A DNA stretch of 64,000 bases, from NCBI GenBank assembly GCA_963736305.1, contig CAVTOD010000007.1, positions 464,091-528,090 on the forward strand. The letters run 5' to 3'. Position 1 is the stretch's first letter. Every line of letters starts with the position of its first letter. The notes beneath the pieces are model-generated. The model was not told where the DNA came from and ran no database searches. It saw only the letters and a program-made list of their open reading frames with translations. This DNA comes from DASUPK01 sp963736305 (GTDB lineage Bacteria; Actinomycetota; Thermoleophilia; Solirubrobacterales; 70-9). The position numbers and the translations under genes were made by a program. Of this stretch, positions 8,828 through 16,688 are shown in pieces.

Positions 8828-9463
8828 ATGAGAACACTCACCGACACCCACTCTCAGGGGGCTTCCGTCGGTCCTGCCGAGGCGACCACCGTTCTGGTGG
8901 TCGACGATCACCAGGCGGTGCGCCTCGGGATTCAGATGCTGCTGGATGATGAGCCGGGAGTCGAGGTGGTGGGCTCGGCCGGCTCCTATGACGAGGCGCT
9001 GGAGTCCGCCGCGCGCTTGCTTCCCGACATTGCCATCGTCGACTATCACCTGTCCGGTCGCGACGGACTGTCGCTCACGCGCAGCTTGGTGACGATGAAG
9101 AGCTCGCCTCGCGTTCTCGTCTTCTCGGCATACGCAGACGAGCGCCTTGGACTTGCTGCCCTCGTGGCCGGGGCGGACGCCATCCTCGGCAAGAACACAC
9201 TCGGCCTGGAGCTCTGCTACCTGATCGACAGGCTCGCAAGAGGAGAGAAGTTCCGCTTCTCGATCTCAACCCAAGTCCTGGCGTCCGTTGGCGAGGAGCT
9301 GGAGGTTGAGGATCGGCCGATCCTCGGCATGCTCGCGGCCGGCACCGATCCCGGGGAGATCGCCGCGGTGCTCGATCTGAGCCCAGAGCAGCTGTACGCC
9401 CGCCGCTCGGCGATGCTCGAGCACCTGAGGGCACCGCCTCGAATCTCTGAACGCCCGAGTTAG
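8828..9463 (+). CDS. Orphan receiver-domain protein with degenerate HTH-like C-terminus
   Basis: 211 aa. The receiver domain has D26-D27, phospho-acceptor D72 (AIVDYHLSG) and K122 (LGKNT), so phosphorylation looks possible. The C-terminal 60 residues resemble a LuxR output domain in length and in ILGMLAAGTDPGEIAAVL...PEQLYARRSAMLEHL, but the canonical recognition helix (TVxxHxxxIxxKL) is absent. DNA binding is therefore doubtful. It lies 112 bp after the kinase/regulator pair on the same strand and may share their kinase. The start was chosen as the ATG nearest the receiver domain; an upstream in-frame ATG near 8801 is possible. Confidence 0.75.
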   Translation: MRTLTDTHSQGASVGPAEATTVLVVDDHQAVRLGIQMLLDDEPGVEVVGSAGSYDEALESAARLLPDIAIVDYHLSGRDGLSLTRSLVTMKSSPRVLVFSAYADERLGLAALVAGADAILGKNTLGLELCYLIDRLARGEKFRFSISTQVLASVGEELEVEDRPILGMLAAGTDPGEIAAVLDLSPEQLYARRSAMLEHLRAPPRISERPS

Positions 9464-9648
9464 AACCGACCGAGGCCGCGCTCGGCTCTGCGGCCTGGTT
9501 GTCGCCCTCGCCGCCGACGCTGTCCTCAGTGTCGCGACCACCGAGGAGATCGCCATCGGAGCCACCCTGTTGCTGGTGATGGTGACGACGCTGAACTTAG
9601 CGTGGGCGTCCCGTTAGCGGCCTTGCCGAGCGTTCCGGAAAGCAACTA

Positions 9649-9704
9649 TTTGCAGGAACTTCATGCCGGAGAGGGACTCGAACCCCCGACACGCGGATTA
9701 TGAT
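9649..9704 (-). repeat. tRNA 3'-end repeat, copy A (candidate attachment-site scar)
   Basis: Read on the minus strand, 9664-9704 matches the 3' part of a CAU-type tRNA from the anticodon loop (ATCATAATC) through the T-arm to the discriminator base, without the 5' half. The similarity continues about 18 nt past the tRNA end to CCTGCAAA. This copy lacks one base of GGAGGAGGG. Four more copies lie at 10728, 13907, 43833 and 46640. Confidence 0.7.
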
Positions 9705-9751
9705 CGCGCGCCCCCGTTCCGGCCGAGTCGGGTCCAGTTCGAGGATCGGTC

Positions 9752-10027
9752 CTAGATCGCGTCTTCCAAGACGAGGCCTTCCACCTGAGTCGGCTGGGTT
9801 TCGGTCGGCTTGGTTACCACTTTGTTGACCCCCCCAACTTTCAGTGATTCGGTATCGCATAGGCCCGCCCCACTGATGCACGTGCTGGCAAGCCGTCCCC
9901 GAAGCGTCGCGGGGATGTCGGAGTAATCGTCATCCCTGTTCAGAAAGACGACCTCAGTTCGCCCGGGAGTCGCGAGCTGGTGCGAAATCGGGGTCACTGA
10001 GGAGAGAGAAGGCCCCGAACGCGGCAC
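9752..10027 (-). CDS. Hypothetical protein, 91 aa
   Basis: GTG start at 10027, stop at 9752. The sequence is balanced and non-repetitive (RTEVVFLNRDDDYSDIP, GGVNKVVTKPTETQPTQ), unlike the arginine-rich products of shadow frames, which supports coding. No family is recognised. It lies within accessory DNA between two tRNA-end repeats and may be a C-terminal remnant of a larger protein. Confidence 0.4.
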   Translation of the reverse strand: MPRSGPSLSSVTPISHQLATPGRTEVVFLNRDDDYSDIPATLRGRLASTCISGAGLCDTESLKVGGVNKVVTKPTETQPTQVEGLVLEDAI

Positions 10028-10071
10028 GGGCGCCGGAATGGCTCCCGCTCCACAGTTCGGAATGCCCCTCG

Positions 10072-10482
10072 CTACCTGATCGACTGGCAGGTCACCTGCA
10101 CAGTGAGGTTCGAGCCATTCAGGTCCGTTGCGCCGCGGGCCGTGTAACCGTTCCCGTCGCGCTTGATGTCCATGAGTTGCAGCGTGCCCTCATTCCCAGT
10201 GACGTCGGTGCCGCCCCAGAACGCTCCGCCGCTGACCGCGGTGCCCTGGTCGCACTGCTTGGTGGCCGAGAGCACGTCGAAGTTGCCGTTGCCGGTGATT
10301 TGGCCCGGGTCGTTGGTGGTGGATGTGACCGTGGTGGTCGTGACCGTGGGGGGGTGAGTCTTCGCGTGCTTCTTCTTCTTGCCGATGGCGATACCGCCGA
10401 ATGTGGCGATCAGCGCGATCATTGCGATCGCGAGGGCCGCGATCGTCAACACCGACGGGCGGTTCGATGAGAGCTTCTTCAT
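10072..10482 (-). CDS. Membrane-anchored or secreted small protein
   Basis: 136 aa. ATG at 10482 is preceded by GGAG (ACGGAGACGGAA). Residues about 12-35 form one hydrophobic helix, followed by a KKKKHAK stop-transfer patch, a Thr/Val-rich linker and a C-terminal domain of about 80 aa with paired cysteines (TKQCDQGT, VTCQSI) that probably lies outside the cell. Comparable single-helix proteins are common in Thermoleophilia-type genomes, function unknown. Confidence 0.65.
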   Translation of the reverse strand: MKKLSSNRPSVLTIAALAIAMIALIATFGGIAIGKKKKHAKTHPPTVTTTTVTSTTNDPGQITGNGNFDVLSATKQCDQGTAVSGGAFWGGTDVTGNEGTLQLMDIKRDGNGYTARGATDLNGSNLTVQVTCQSIR

Positions 10483-11005
10483 TTCCGTCTCCGTTCTGAA
10501 CGTCAGAGGCCAGCCTCGCGGCAAAGCTATTGGGCCCCTGCGTGCCGTTCCGTTTACCCACTGCAAGCGTGGGCCGATTGCAATACCTCCGTACGAATGC
10601 CGCCTTAGGACCGTATTTGGGTCGAGTTGCTCCGGCATCCGTAATACCCCGCGACAAAGGGGAGCGCGCAGCAACGCCGGCAAGCGCGCAAGCGTTCACT
10701 CGGACGTATTAGTGGCGGGTTCTGGAGTGCCGGAGGAGGGACTCGAACCCCCGACACGCGGATTATGATCGGAGACAGCCAGGGGTCTGAGGGTTCTGAG
10801 AACCCCTCTCGGGCACGAGAAGGTCCCCTCAGTTCGGCCGAAAGTCCGGAGTTGGGTGCACGGTTGGGTGCACGCTCGCGTCAGAAGAAGAAGCGACGAA
10901 GGTCCACTAGCTGACCAGCGTCGGGGCTGCCAGGGCGAGGGAGTCCGGCGGGCAATGCTGCGCCTCGGGTTGTAATACTCGGCGCCCTCACCGGACCCTC
11001 TCCAC
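10483..11005. other. Intergenic accessory stretch with tRNA-end repeat B
   Basis: Holds repeat copy B (10728-10769). A short minus-strand reading frame tail at 10829-10900 ends VHPTVHPTPDFRPN-stop, and matches the equivalent tails next to copies C, D and E. No complete gene seen. Confidence 0.5.
10728..10769 (-). repeat. tRNA 3'-end repeat, copy B
   Basis: Minus-strand 42-nt match to the tRNA 3' segment. It lacks the CCTGCAAA extension found outside the other copies. The conserved PTVxPTPDFxPN-stop coding tail begins about 60 nt away (stop codon at 10829-10831). Confidence 0.7.
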
Positions 11006-11791
11006 ATGAAAATTCCATCGAACATCCAGAGCTTCATCGAAAAGCAGGCGGACGAGGCCCCCGCCAAGTACGACGACTTGCGGGCCGTGATCTTCAACGG
11101 GACCCTCAAGCGCTCACCTGAGGCGAGCCACACCGAGGCATTGCTGTCAATCCCCCAGACGATAATGAGCCGCGTGGGGGTCAAGGTCGACCTCGTCCGC
11201 ACCGTTGACCACGTGATTCCGCCCGGCGTGTGGCCCGACATGACCGAGCACGGCTACGAGCAGGACGACTTTCCGAAGATCTATCGCGAGATGGTCGAGC
11301 CAGCCGACATCCTGATCATCGCGGGCCCGATCTGGCTTGGCGACCAGGCCTCGCCCACGCGGTTGATCATCGAGCGCCTCTACGCCTACTCCGGGGACGT
11401 GAACGACGCCGGCCAGTGGTCTTACTACGGCAAGGTCGGCGGCGCGGTAACCACCGGTAACGAGGACGGCGGGAAGCACGTCTCCGCGCAGGTCCTCTAC
11501 GCCTTGCAGCACATCGGCGTCACCGTACCTCCTCAGACCGACTCCTATTGGAACGGCGAGGCCGGTCCCGGAGACTCCTACGCCGACCCGATGAGCGGCG
11601 GGCCGGAGAACGCCTGGACCAGCCGCAACACCACCTTCATGACCTGGAACATCCTTCACTTCGCGCGGATCCTCAAAGATGCGGGCGGTGTCCCGGCCTA
11701 CGGCAATTCCACCTACGACTGGGATCTATCGATGCCCGACCATCCGAACCCCGAGTACCGCGCACCCAGCGAGCCGGCTTCCACTCCCTGA
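11006..11791 (+). CDS. Flavodoxin-fold NAD(P)H-dependent oxidoreductase
   Basis: 261 aa. NADPH-dependent FMN reductase / flavodoxin-like fold: the first strand and phosphate loop read AVIFNGTLKRSPEASHTEAL, the second flavin-contact loop is GPIWLGDQASPTRLIIERL, and a third TTGNEDGGKH follows the GKVGGAVTTG strand. Members bind FMN and reduce quinones or other acceptors in the cytosol; the physiological substrate is not readable. The N-terminal ~25 residues are an extra helix. No clear SD precedes the ATG. It stands alone next to a tRNA-end repeat, consistent with cargo of an integrated element. Confidence 0.8.
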   Translation: MKIPSNIQSFIEKQADEAPAKYDDLRAVIFNGTLKRSPEASHTEALLSIPQTIMSRVGVKVDLVRTVDHVIPPGVWPDMTEHGYEQDDFPKIYREMVEPADILIIAGPIWLGDQASPTRLIIERLYAYSGDVNDAGQWSYYGKVGGAVTTGNEDGGKHVSAQVLYALQHIGVTVPPQTDSYWNGEAGPGDSYADPMSGGPENAWTSRNTTFMTWNILHFARILKDAGGVPAYGNSTYDWDLSMPDHPNPEYRAPSEPASTP

Positions 11792-11854
11792 AGACCGCGC
11801 GAGCAGTCCCCGCGGCGCCGCTCGCCGGCTCGCCCATCGGCTCGTGAAATACCT

Positions 11855-12262
11855 CTAGTAGTGGCTGAGGTGCTCCCCGTCCGGCCAGATGCCGTCGCCG
11901 GGCATGTCGAGTCGATCGGTCAGCTCCTGGCGCCACTCGGGCGTCGTGGTCGGCTCTCCCCAGTAGTCAGTGACGCGCACAGCCTTCCCGTCATCCAGCT
12001 CGCCGATGGTGACGTTCCGATAGAGCCGTCCGTCGCCGTAGTCGCAGGTCCACTCCACCACGACAACGTCATCGAGCTGCAGACGTCTGCCTACCTCCAG
12101 CGTGAGCTCGGGGAAGTTCCCCTCAACGTCGGCGACGAGCTTGCTGGTGCGGACGATCTCGTTCATCTGCGGCCACTGGCGCACAACGTTCTCTGCCAAG
12201 GGAACGCCGAGGATGTAGGCCACCCGTGTCGCGCCGTCGGACTCCTTTTGATTCGTGGTCAT
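11855..12262 (-). CDS. NTF2-like / SnoaL-like domain protein
   Basis: 135 aa. The cone-shaped NTF2-like fold is suggested by an N-terminal helix pair followed by strands VVVVEWTCDYGDGRLYRNVTI and GKAVRVTDYWGEPTTTPEWRQ, the typical closing strands. Such proteins are small hydrolases, isomerases or ligand-binding proteins, so no reaction is assigned. It is convergent with the flavodoxin-like gene. Confidence 0.65.
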   Translation of the reverse strand: MTTNQKESDGATRVAYILGVPLAENVVRQWPQMNEIVRTSKLVADVEGNFPELTLEVGRRLQLDDVVVVEWTCDYGDGRLYRNVTIGELDDGKAVRVTDYWGEPTTTPEWRQELTDRLDMPGDGIWPDGEHLSHY

Positions 12263-12375
12263 TCAAGTCACGTTCCTTCCAATTCGGTGTCAGGTGAGGA
12301 ACTCGATCGCGGCCTCGCATCTGAACGGCGATCGCCTCCTGTGTAACAGACAGATATCTCTCGGTACTGGTCGCC

Positions 12376-12876
12376 ATGCGCGTCAGGTTCCTTCCGTTTG
12401 CTGCGATAGTCGCGGCCGCCTTTGCCGGATGCGGCTCCTCGAGCTCAAGCGCCAACGACGACCCGGTGGTCTCGGCGACGACGCACGGGGCCGCCACATC
12501 AGATGCACCGAAGCAACGTGGCCCAAAGCTGAAGGTGATCGGCAGCGACTACGGGCGCATCCTCGCCGATAGCCGTGGTCGCGCGCTCTATCTGTTCACG
12601 TCAGATCGTGGCCAGGGCAGCAGGTGCTCGGGTGACTGCGCCACGGCCTGGCCGCCGTACATCGTCAAATCGGCGCCCGCGGCTGTCGCGGGTGCGAAGC
12701 CCGGACTAGCCGGGACGACCCGGCGCGGCGATGGGAAGCTCCAGGCCACCTACGCAGGGCACCCCCTCTATTACTACGAGGGCGACCGCTCCCCCGGTGA
12801 GGTGAACTGCCAGGCTGCGGTCGAGTTCGGCGGCTACTGGTACGTGCTTCGCTCGAACGGAAAGGCAGTCAAATGA
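12376..12876 (+). CDS. Lipoprotein with COG4315-type secreted repeats
   Basis: 166 aa. Lipoprotein signal with lipobox FAGC (Cys about 19) followed by a Ser-rich linker. Two repeats typical of the COG4315 secreted family follow: GRILADSRGRALYLFTSD with CSGDCATAWPP, then YAGHPLYYYEGD with GYWYVLRSNG. It should be anchored on the outer face of the membrane. The function of this family is unknown. Its stop overlaps the start of the next small gene (ATGA). Confidence 0.85.
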   Translation: MRVRFLPFAAIVAAAFAGCGSSSSSANDDPVVSATTHGAATSDAPKQRGPKLKVIGSDYGRILADSRGRALYLFTSDRGQGSRCSGDCATAWPPYIVKSAPAAVAGAKPGLAGTTRRGDGKLQATYAGHPLYYYEGDRSPGEVNCQAAVEFGGYWYVLRSNGKAVK

Positions 12877-13118
12877 CAGCGCGCTCAATTGAGCCACTCG
12901 GGCCCCTGGTTGAGGGGTTCGCGAGTACTCGCGAGGCGCTTCACCGCGTCGCCGAGCAATTGGTCGCGCCGGCGCGCAAACCGAACAATGAGATTGCGCT
13001 GCAGGCGACCCCCGGCGGCTTCGGCACGCCTCCGTTCGAACGGGAGGACGAGGAATGCCAGGTTCGCGTCGATGGCGCCGAGCTTGTCGTGCTGCGCGGT
13101 GACCCGAATCTGATCTAG
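12873..13118 (+). CDS. Hypothetical protein, 81 aa, possibly truncated
   Basis: The ATG overlaps the lipoprotein stop by 4 bp, suggesting translational coupling. The N-terminal part is helical (VEGFASTREALHRVAEQLVAPAR), followed by GGFGTPPF and a beta-like VRVDGAELVVLRGD. The abrupt end after one beta hairpin suggests the N-terminal fragment of a longer protein. No reliable family assignment. Confidence 0.5.
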   Translation: MTARSIEPLGPLVEGFASTREALHRVAEQLVAPARKPNNEIALQATPGGFGTPPFEREDEECQVRVDGAELVVLRGDPNLI

Positions 13119-13255
13119 CGCAATCCTGATCCAGCCGCCGATCCATCGGGGGCCGAACCTATTGTCTGCCCATCGTTACGGGCACCGCCCTAGAGGACTG
13201 GCTCCGCACCGCGGTCGACAAGTTCATTCCGGTCGTCGAGGCGATCGGCGCCACC

Positions 13256-13579
13256 GTGATCGCGGTTGGGGTCGTCGTGGCGGCGATGGTCTACCTGATG
13301 TCAGAGCTTCGCATCAGGCCGGTCGCTTATGAGCATGTGCGCCTGCTACTCGGCCGTTTCCTCGCCCTCGGGCTCGAGTTCCAGCTCGCTGCCGACATTT
13401 TGAAGACGGCGGTTTCTCCGACCTGGAACGACATCGAGCAGCTGGCGGCAATCGCCGCCATTCGGACTGTCCTCAACTACTTCCTCGCTCAGGAGGTCGA
13501 GAAGGCGGCTGAGATGGAGAAGAAAGGGATGCTTGCGATGCCTGGGGACATGCCCGCGCCGACACCGGGCTCCGGATGA
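13256..13579 (+). CDS. DUF1622-type membrane protein (first of tandem pair)
   Basis: 107 aa from GTG at 13256. One helix at the N-terminus, then the family-typical LLGRFLALGLEFQLAADILKTAVSPTW segment and a second helix (AAIAAIRTVLNYFL). Protein-like sequence continues upstream in the same frame to about 13168 (LEDWLRTAVDKFIPVVEAIG) without an ATG, GTG or TTG start, so the annotated start probably removes part of the first helix. The true start may be a CTG or lie across a small indel. Function unknown. Confidence 0.7.
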   Translation: MIAVGVVVAAMVYLMSELRIRPVAYEHVRLLLGRFLALGLEFQLAADILKTAVSPTWNDIEQLAAIAAIRTVLNYFLAQEVEKAAEMEKKGMLAMPGDMPAPTPGSG

Positions 13580-13872
13580 GCGTCGGGCACCTGCCTTCGG
13601 ATCTGACCGCGGCGGTCGCCGCGGTTCCTTTTGCGATTGCCGCTGCGATCATCATCACCGGCGCATGTCTGTCGATCTTCGCCGGCCGCCACGCCGCTTC
13701 GGCGTTCGCGAATCACATCACGCTCGGGCTCGAGTTCCTGCTCGCCGCCGGTCTGATCAGGCTGGCCAGCGCCAACAGCCTTGAAATGCTCGGGCTGGTC
13801 GGGGCGATCATCGTGACGCGGCGGATCATCGTGCTTGGGATCCGTTGGGGGACGCGGGCTGTCGAAGGCTGA
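13576..13872 (+). CDS. DUF1622-like membrane protein (second of tandem pair)
   Basis: 98 aa, ATG overlapping the upstream stop by 4 bp. Two or three helices: an N-terminal AVPFAIAAAIIITGACLSI, the shared HITLGLEFLLAAGLIRLA core and VGAIIVTRRIIVLGIRW. The core aligns with RFLALGLEFQLAADILKTA of the upstream gene, so the pair looks like a duplication that may form one hetero-oligomeric membrane protein. Confidence 0.7.
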   Translation: MSVGHLPSDLTAAVAAVPFAIAAAIIITGACLSIFAGRHAASAFANHITLGLEFLLAAGLIRLASANSLEMLGLVGAIIVTRRIIVLGIRWGTRAVEG

Positions 13873-13906
13873 CGGGCTGAGATCCCAGTCAAGCCGAAGT
13901 AGCCGC

Positions 13907-13963
13907 TTTGCAGGGTGTTCATGCCGGAGGAGGGACTCGAACCCCCGACACGCGGATTATGAT
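13907..13963 (-). repeat. tRNA 3'-end repeat, copy C
   Basis: Minus-strand tRNA 3' segment (13922-13963) plus the CCTGCAAA-side extension to 13907. A coding-like tail PTVRPRVRPTPDFGPN-stop follows on the minus strand at about 14031-14080. The 5' half of the tRNA is absent. Confidence 0.75.
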
Positions 13964-14123
13964 GACGGCGAGGAGGGGTCGTCTGAGGCTGACTAAGGGG
14001 CTGACAGGCGTGCTGAGCTCATCTCAGTTCGGACCAAAGTCGGGAGTTGGACGCACCCTTGGACGCACGGTTGGCTGGGGGAGGGGCTGGGCTGCAACCG
14101 GTCCCCGAATAGGCTGAGCGTCG

Positions 14124-15149
14124 ATGGGAGCGGCATCATCCACGGGTAGCACGCCGGGACCCGGGCTCACGGTCGCTGTCACGGGTCCGACCGGCGAGAT
14201 CGGAAAGCCCTTCGTCCGTGCCCTGGAACTCGCGCCCGAGGTCGGGCGCGTGCTGGCGATGGCGCGGCGGCCGTTTGATCCGCGCGAGCTGGGCTGGAGC
14301 AAGACCGAGTACCGCCAGGGAGACATTCTGGACCGGGCCGCAGTCGACAGGCTGGTTGCGGACGCGGATGTGGTTGCACACCTCGCCTTCATCGTGGTGA
14401 AGGCGACGGCAAGCAGCTACGACATCAACATCGAGGGATCGCGCAACGTGTTCGATGCAACCGTGGCCGCCGGCGTTCCGAGGCTCGTCTACACCTCGTC
14501 GGTCGCGGCCTATGGCTACCACGACCACGATGGGCCGCTCACCGAGGAGATGCCGACCCGCGGCACCGAGCGACACGCGTACTCCCACCAGAAGGCCGAG
14601 GTCGAGCGTGTGCTGGACAAGGCGCTCACCGATGCGGCTACCGACGCCTACGTATTCCGGCCCTGCATCGTCGCTGGGCCAGAGGCCCCGGCACTGCTCG
14701 ACCAGCTTCCATATCTGCGCCTCCAGCACAAGGTTCCGGCCGCCGCACTCCGATGGATCGGGCGGCTGCCCGCGGTCAAGCCGGTTCTGCCCGATCATGG
14801 CGTGCCGTTCCAGCTCGTCCACCACGACGATGTCGCCGCGGCCTTGGTGGCGGGTGTGCTGGGGCGGGGCCAGCCGGGGGTCTACAACCTCGCGGGGTCC
14901 GGCGAGGTTCGATGGTCCGACGTCGCCAAGGAGCTTGACTGGTACACCTTCCGGATTCCCAGGGGCGCGATTGACGTGACCGCGAACGTAGTCGGCCGCA
15001 TCCCGCAGCTCGCGGTCGAAGCAGGATGGCTCGAGGCGCTGCGCGTCCCGATGCTGATGGACTGCACGCGCGCTCGACAACAGCTGGGGTGGCGGCTCGC
15101 TTACGACGGCCGTCAAACGCTCCACGAACTGGCGGCGGCGCGCAGGTAG
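14124..15149 (+). CDS. NAD-dependent epimerase/dehydratase (extended SDR)
   Basis: 341 aa. N-terminal Rossmann glycine motif TGPTGEIG (family TGxxGxxG), the catalytic YSHQK (YxxxK) and the upstream VYTSSVAAYG serine segment are all present. Sugar-nucleotide or steroid-like substrates are typical of extended SDRs; none can be named. It lies alone between repeat copy C and convergent genes. Confidence 0.85.
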   Translation: MGAASSTGSTPGPGLTVAVTGPTGEIGKPFVRALELAPEVGRVLAMARRPFDPRELGWSKTEYRQGDILDRAAVDRLVADADVVAHLAFIVVKATASSYDINIEGSRNVFDATVAAGVPRLVYTSSVAAYGYHDHDGPLTEEMPTRGTERHAYSHQKAEVERVLDKALTDAATDAYVFRPCIVAGPEAPALLDQLPYLRLQHKVPAAALRWIGRLPAVKPVLPDHGVPFQLVHHDDVAAALVAGVLGRGQPGVYNLAGSGEVRWSDVAKELDWYTFRIPRGAIDVTANVVGRIPQLAVEAGWLEALRVPMLMDCTRARQQLGWRLAYDGRQTLHELAAARR

Positions 15150-15171
15150 CAGTGGGCCAGCCGCGGCCGGA

Positions 15172-15789
15172 TCAGCTCCGCCCCCCAGGGCCCTCCTCCA
15201 CCTGGATCCCGAGTCCGCCGATCGCGGAGGCCAGGCCTTGGTAGTGCCCGATCAGCATGCATAGTTCGATCGCCTCACGGTCGCTGAGACTCGCCTGAAC
15301 CGCGCTCCAGGTCGCGTCCGAGAGAGCTCGCCGGGCGAGCAGCTCGTCGCTTGCGGCCAGCAACGCAAGCTGACGCTCCGTGAAGCCGCCTGCCGGAGAA
15401 CTGTCGGCCACCCTTGCGACCTCGTCCGGCGTCAGCCCCACGCGCAGCGCGATCGGTACGTGCTGGCGCCACTCGTACGCCGAGCGACACTGCCACGCGA
15501 CCCGCAGAATCACGAGCTCCGTGTCGCGTCGCGGGAGCTGACCGAACGGCATCAGGCGCGCCGAATAGCGTAGCCAGGCGCGGAAGAGGCGCGGGTGTTG
15601 GCCAAGCGTCGTGAAGATGTTCGGCGGGCCGCCGCCGGTGACGCGGCCCGTGACCTCGGCCACAGCCCTGGCCAGCGGTCGTAGGTCGCGGGGGTGGGCA
15701 GGCGCTATGCGGGGCTCGCTGGTCCGGTCGAGAGCGAGCAGCGCCTGCAGCCTGACAGCGTTCGGGTCTTGAGCGCGGCGCCTGCTCAC
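15172..15789 (-). CDS. Carboxymuconolactone decarboxylase / AhpD-like protein
   Basis: 205 aa from GTG at 15789. AhpD-like fold: RLMPFGQLPRRDTELVILRVA, then QCRSAYEWRQHVPIALRVGL, which carries the family Cys, Glu and His in the usual CxxxxExxxH-like arrangement, and the C-terminal LSDREAIELCMLIGHYQGL helix. Members are decarboxylases or peroxidases depending on the presence of a CxxC pair; only one Cys is seen at the active helix here, so peroxidase activity is doubtful. The start lies 8 bp beyond the stop of the adjoining KAS-like gene, suggesting co-transcription. Confidence 0.75.
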   Translation of the reverse strand: MSRRRAQDPNAVRLQALLALDRTSEPRIAPAHPRDLRPLARAVAEVTGRVTGGGPPNIFTTLGQHPRLFRAWLRYSARLMPFGQLPRRDTELVILRVAWQCRSAYEWRQHVPIALRVGLTPDEVARVADSSPAGGFTERQLALLAASDELLARRALSDATWSAVQASLSDREAIELCMLIGHYQGLASAIGGLGIQVEEGPGGRS

Positions 15790-15796
15790 TCTTGGA

Positions 15797-16688
15797 TCAT
15801 GTCCGGTAGAGCGCCGCCACCACCGTAATTCCCGCGCCTGCGGAGACGAACAGCGCCGTGCGCCCCCCTTCGAGTCGCACGGACTCGAGCGCCACGGCCG
15901 GAGCGGCGGTGTGCGCGCCGGCGAGGTCGGCCGAGGGCGACGCGACCCGGTCGGCGGGGACGCCGAGTCGCTTCGCCAGCCCGTCGGCGAAGCCGGCGAC
16001 TGATGCCGTGGCGACGAGCAGGTCGAGCTCGCTGAGGTCGACCCCGTCGGTCGCCAGGAGTTGGCGGGCGGTCGATTCCGCGCATTCGACCGCCCGGGTG
16101 GCGTAGGACTCGGCGATCTCGACGGTGAGGACGTTTCGACCGTCATCGGTCTCCCGACCGGGGGCGTCTTCCTGCCAGTCCATGTGGCTCTGGAACTGGT
16201 CGGCGAACTCGGGGAACGTGTCGAACCGAAAAGAAGTGAAGCCAGCGCGGGAGTCGTCCGCCCTCAACAGGACCGCGCCACCGACCGCGGGAAAGACGAA
16301 CCCTGCGGAGATGCCCGGGTCCGGGTCCATGTCGCTCGCGACCAGCATCCCGAGCTCGACCGTCCCCGACGCGAGCATGCCGTCAACCAGGTGAATGCCC
16401 GTCAAGAGCCCACAGGCCCCGTTGCGGACGTCGAACGAGAACGTGCCCTGACCCACGCCGTTCTGCTGCTCCGGGTTCGCGCCGATGTCCTCCTGGATCA
16501 AGGACGCGATCGCGGGCTCGCTGATGCTCTTGTCCTCGTAGATGCCGGCGTTGATCAGCAGGTCCACCTCGTCGGCGCTTCGGTTGGCGCGCTCCAGGCA
16601 CGAGCGCGCCGCGGCGTCGGCGAGCTTCAGCGCGCCCGGCGGTCGGTGCGGCGGTCGCCGTCGCGGTCGCCTCAATGATCGTGCCCAT
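15797..16688 (-). CDS. KAS III-like thiolase-fold protein (frameshifted), second of pair
   Basis: ATG at 16688 (MGTIIEATATATAAP) overlaps the upstream KAS III-like gene. After about 20 codons the coding moves to another frame (ALKLADAAARSCLERA onward; shift near 16630) and continues intact to 15797. Thiolase fold with Cys nucleophile in FDVRNGACGLLTGIHL; the C-terminal half shows LDLLVATASVAGFADGLAKRLG. The canonical KAS III His and Asn motifs are not obvious, so it may be a non-classical partner subunit. It overlaps the preceding paralogue by 17 bp, suggesting a heterodimer. Confidence 0.65.

Noticed and set aside
9464..9617. Plus-strand reading with hydrophobic AIGATLLLVMVTTLNLAW ending at 9617
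   Set aside because: No ATG, GTG or TTG start between the preceding stop and the hydrophobic part; possible remnant but not supportable as a gene.
9661..9704. Intact tRNA gene
   Set aside because: Only the 3' part from the anticodon loop is present in all five copies; no 5' half was found nearby.
13919..13960. Short peptides ending EGLEPPTRGL or SGDPGVGGSSPSSG near the tRNA-end repeats
   Set aside because: Translation of the tRNA T-arm and acceptor sequence, not coding; a well-known annotation artefact.
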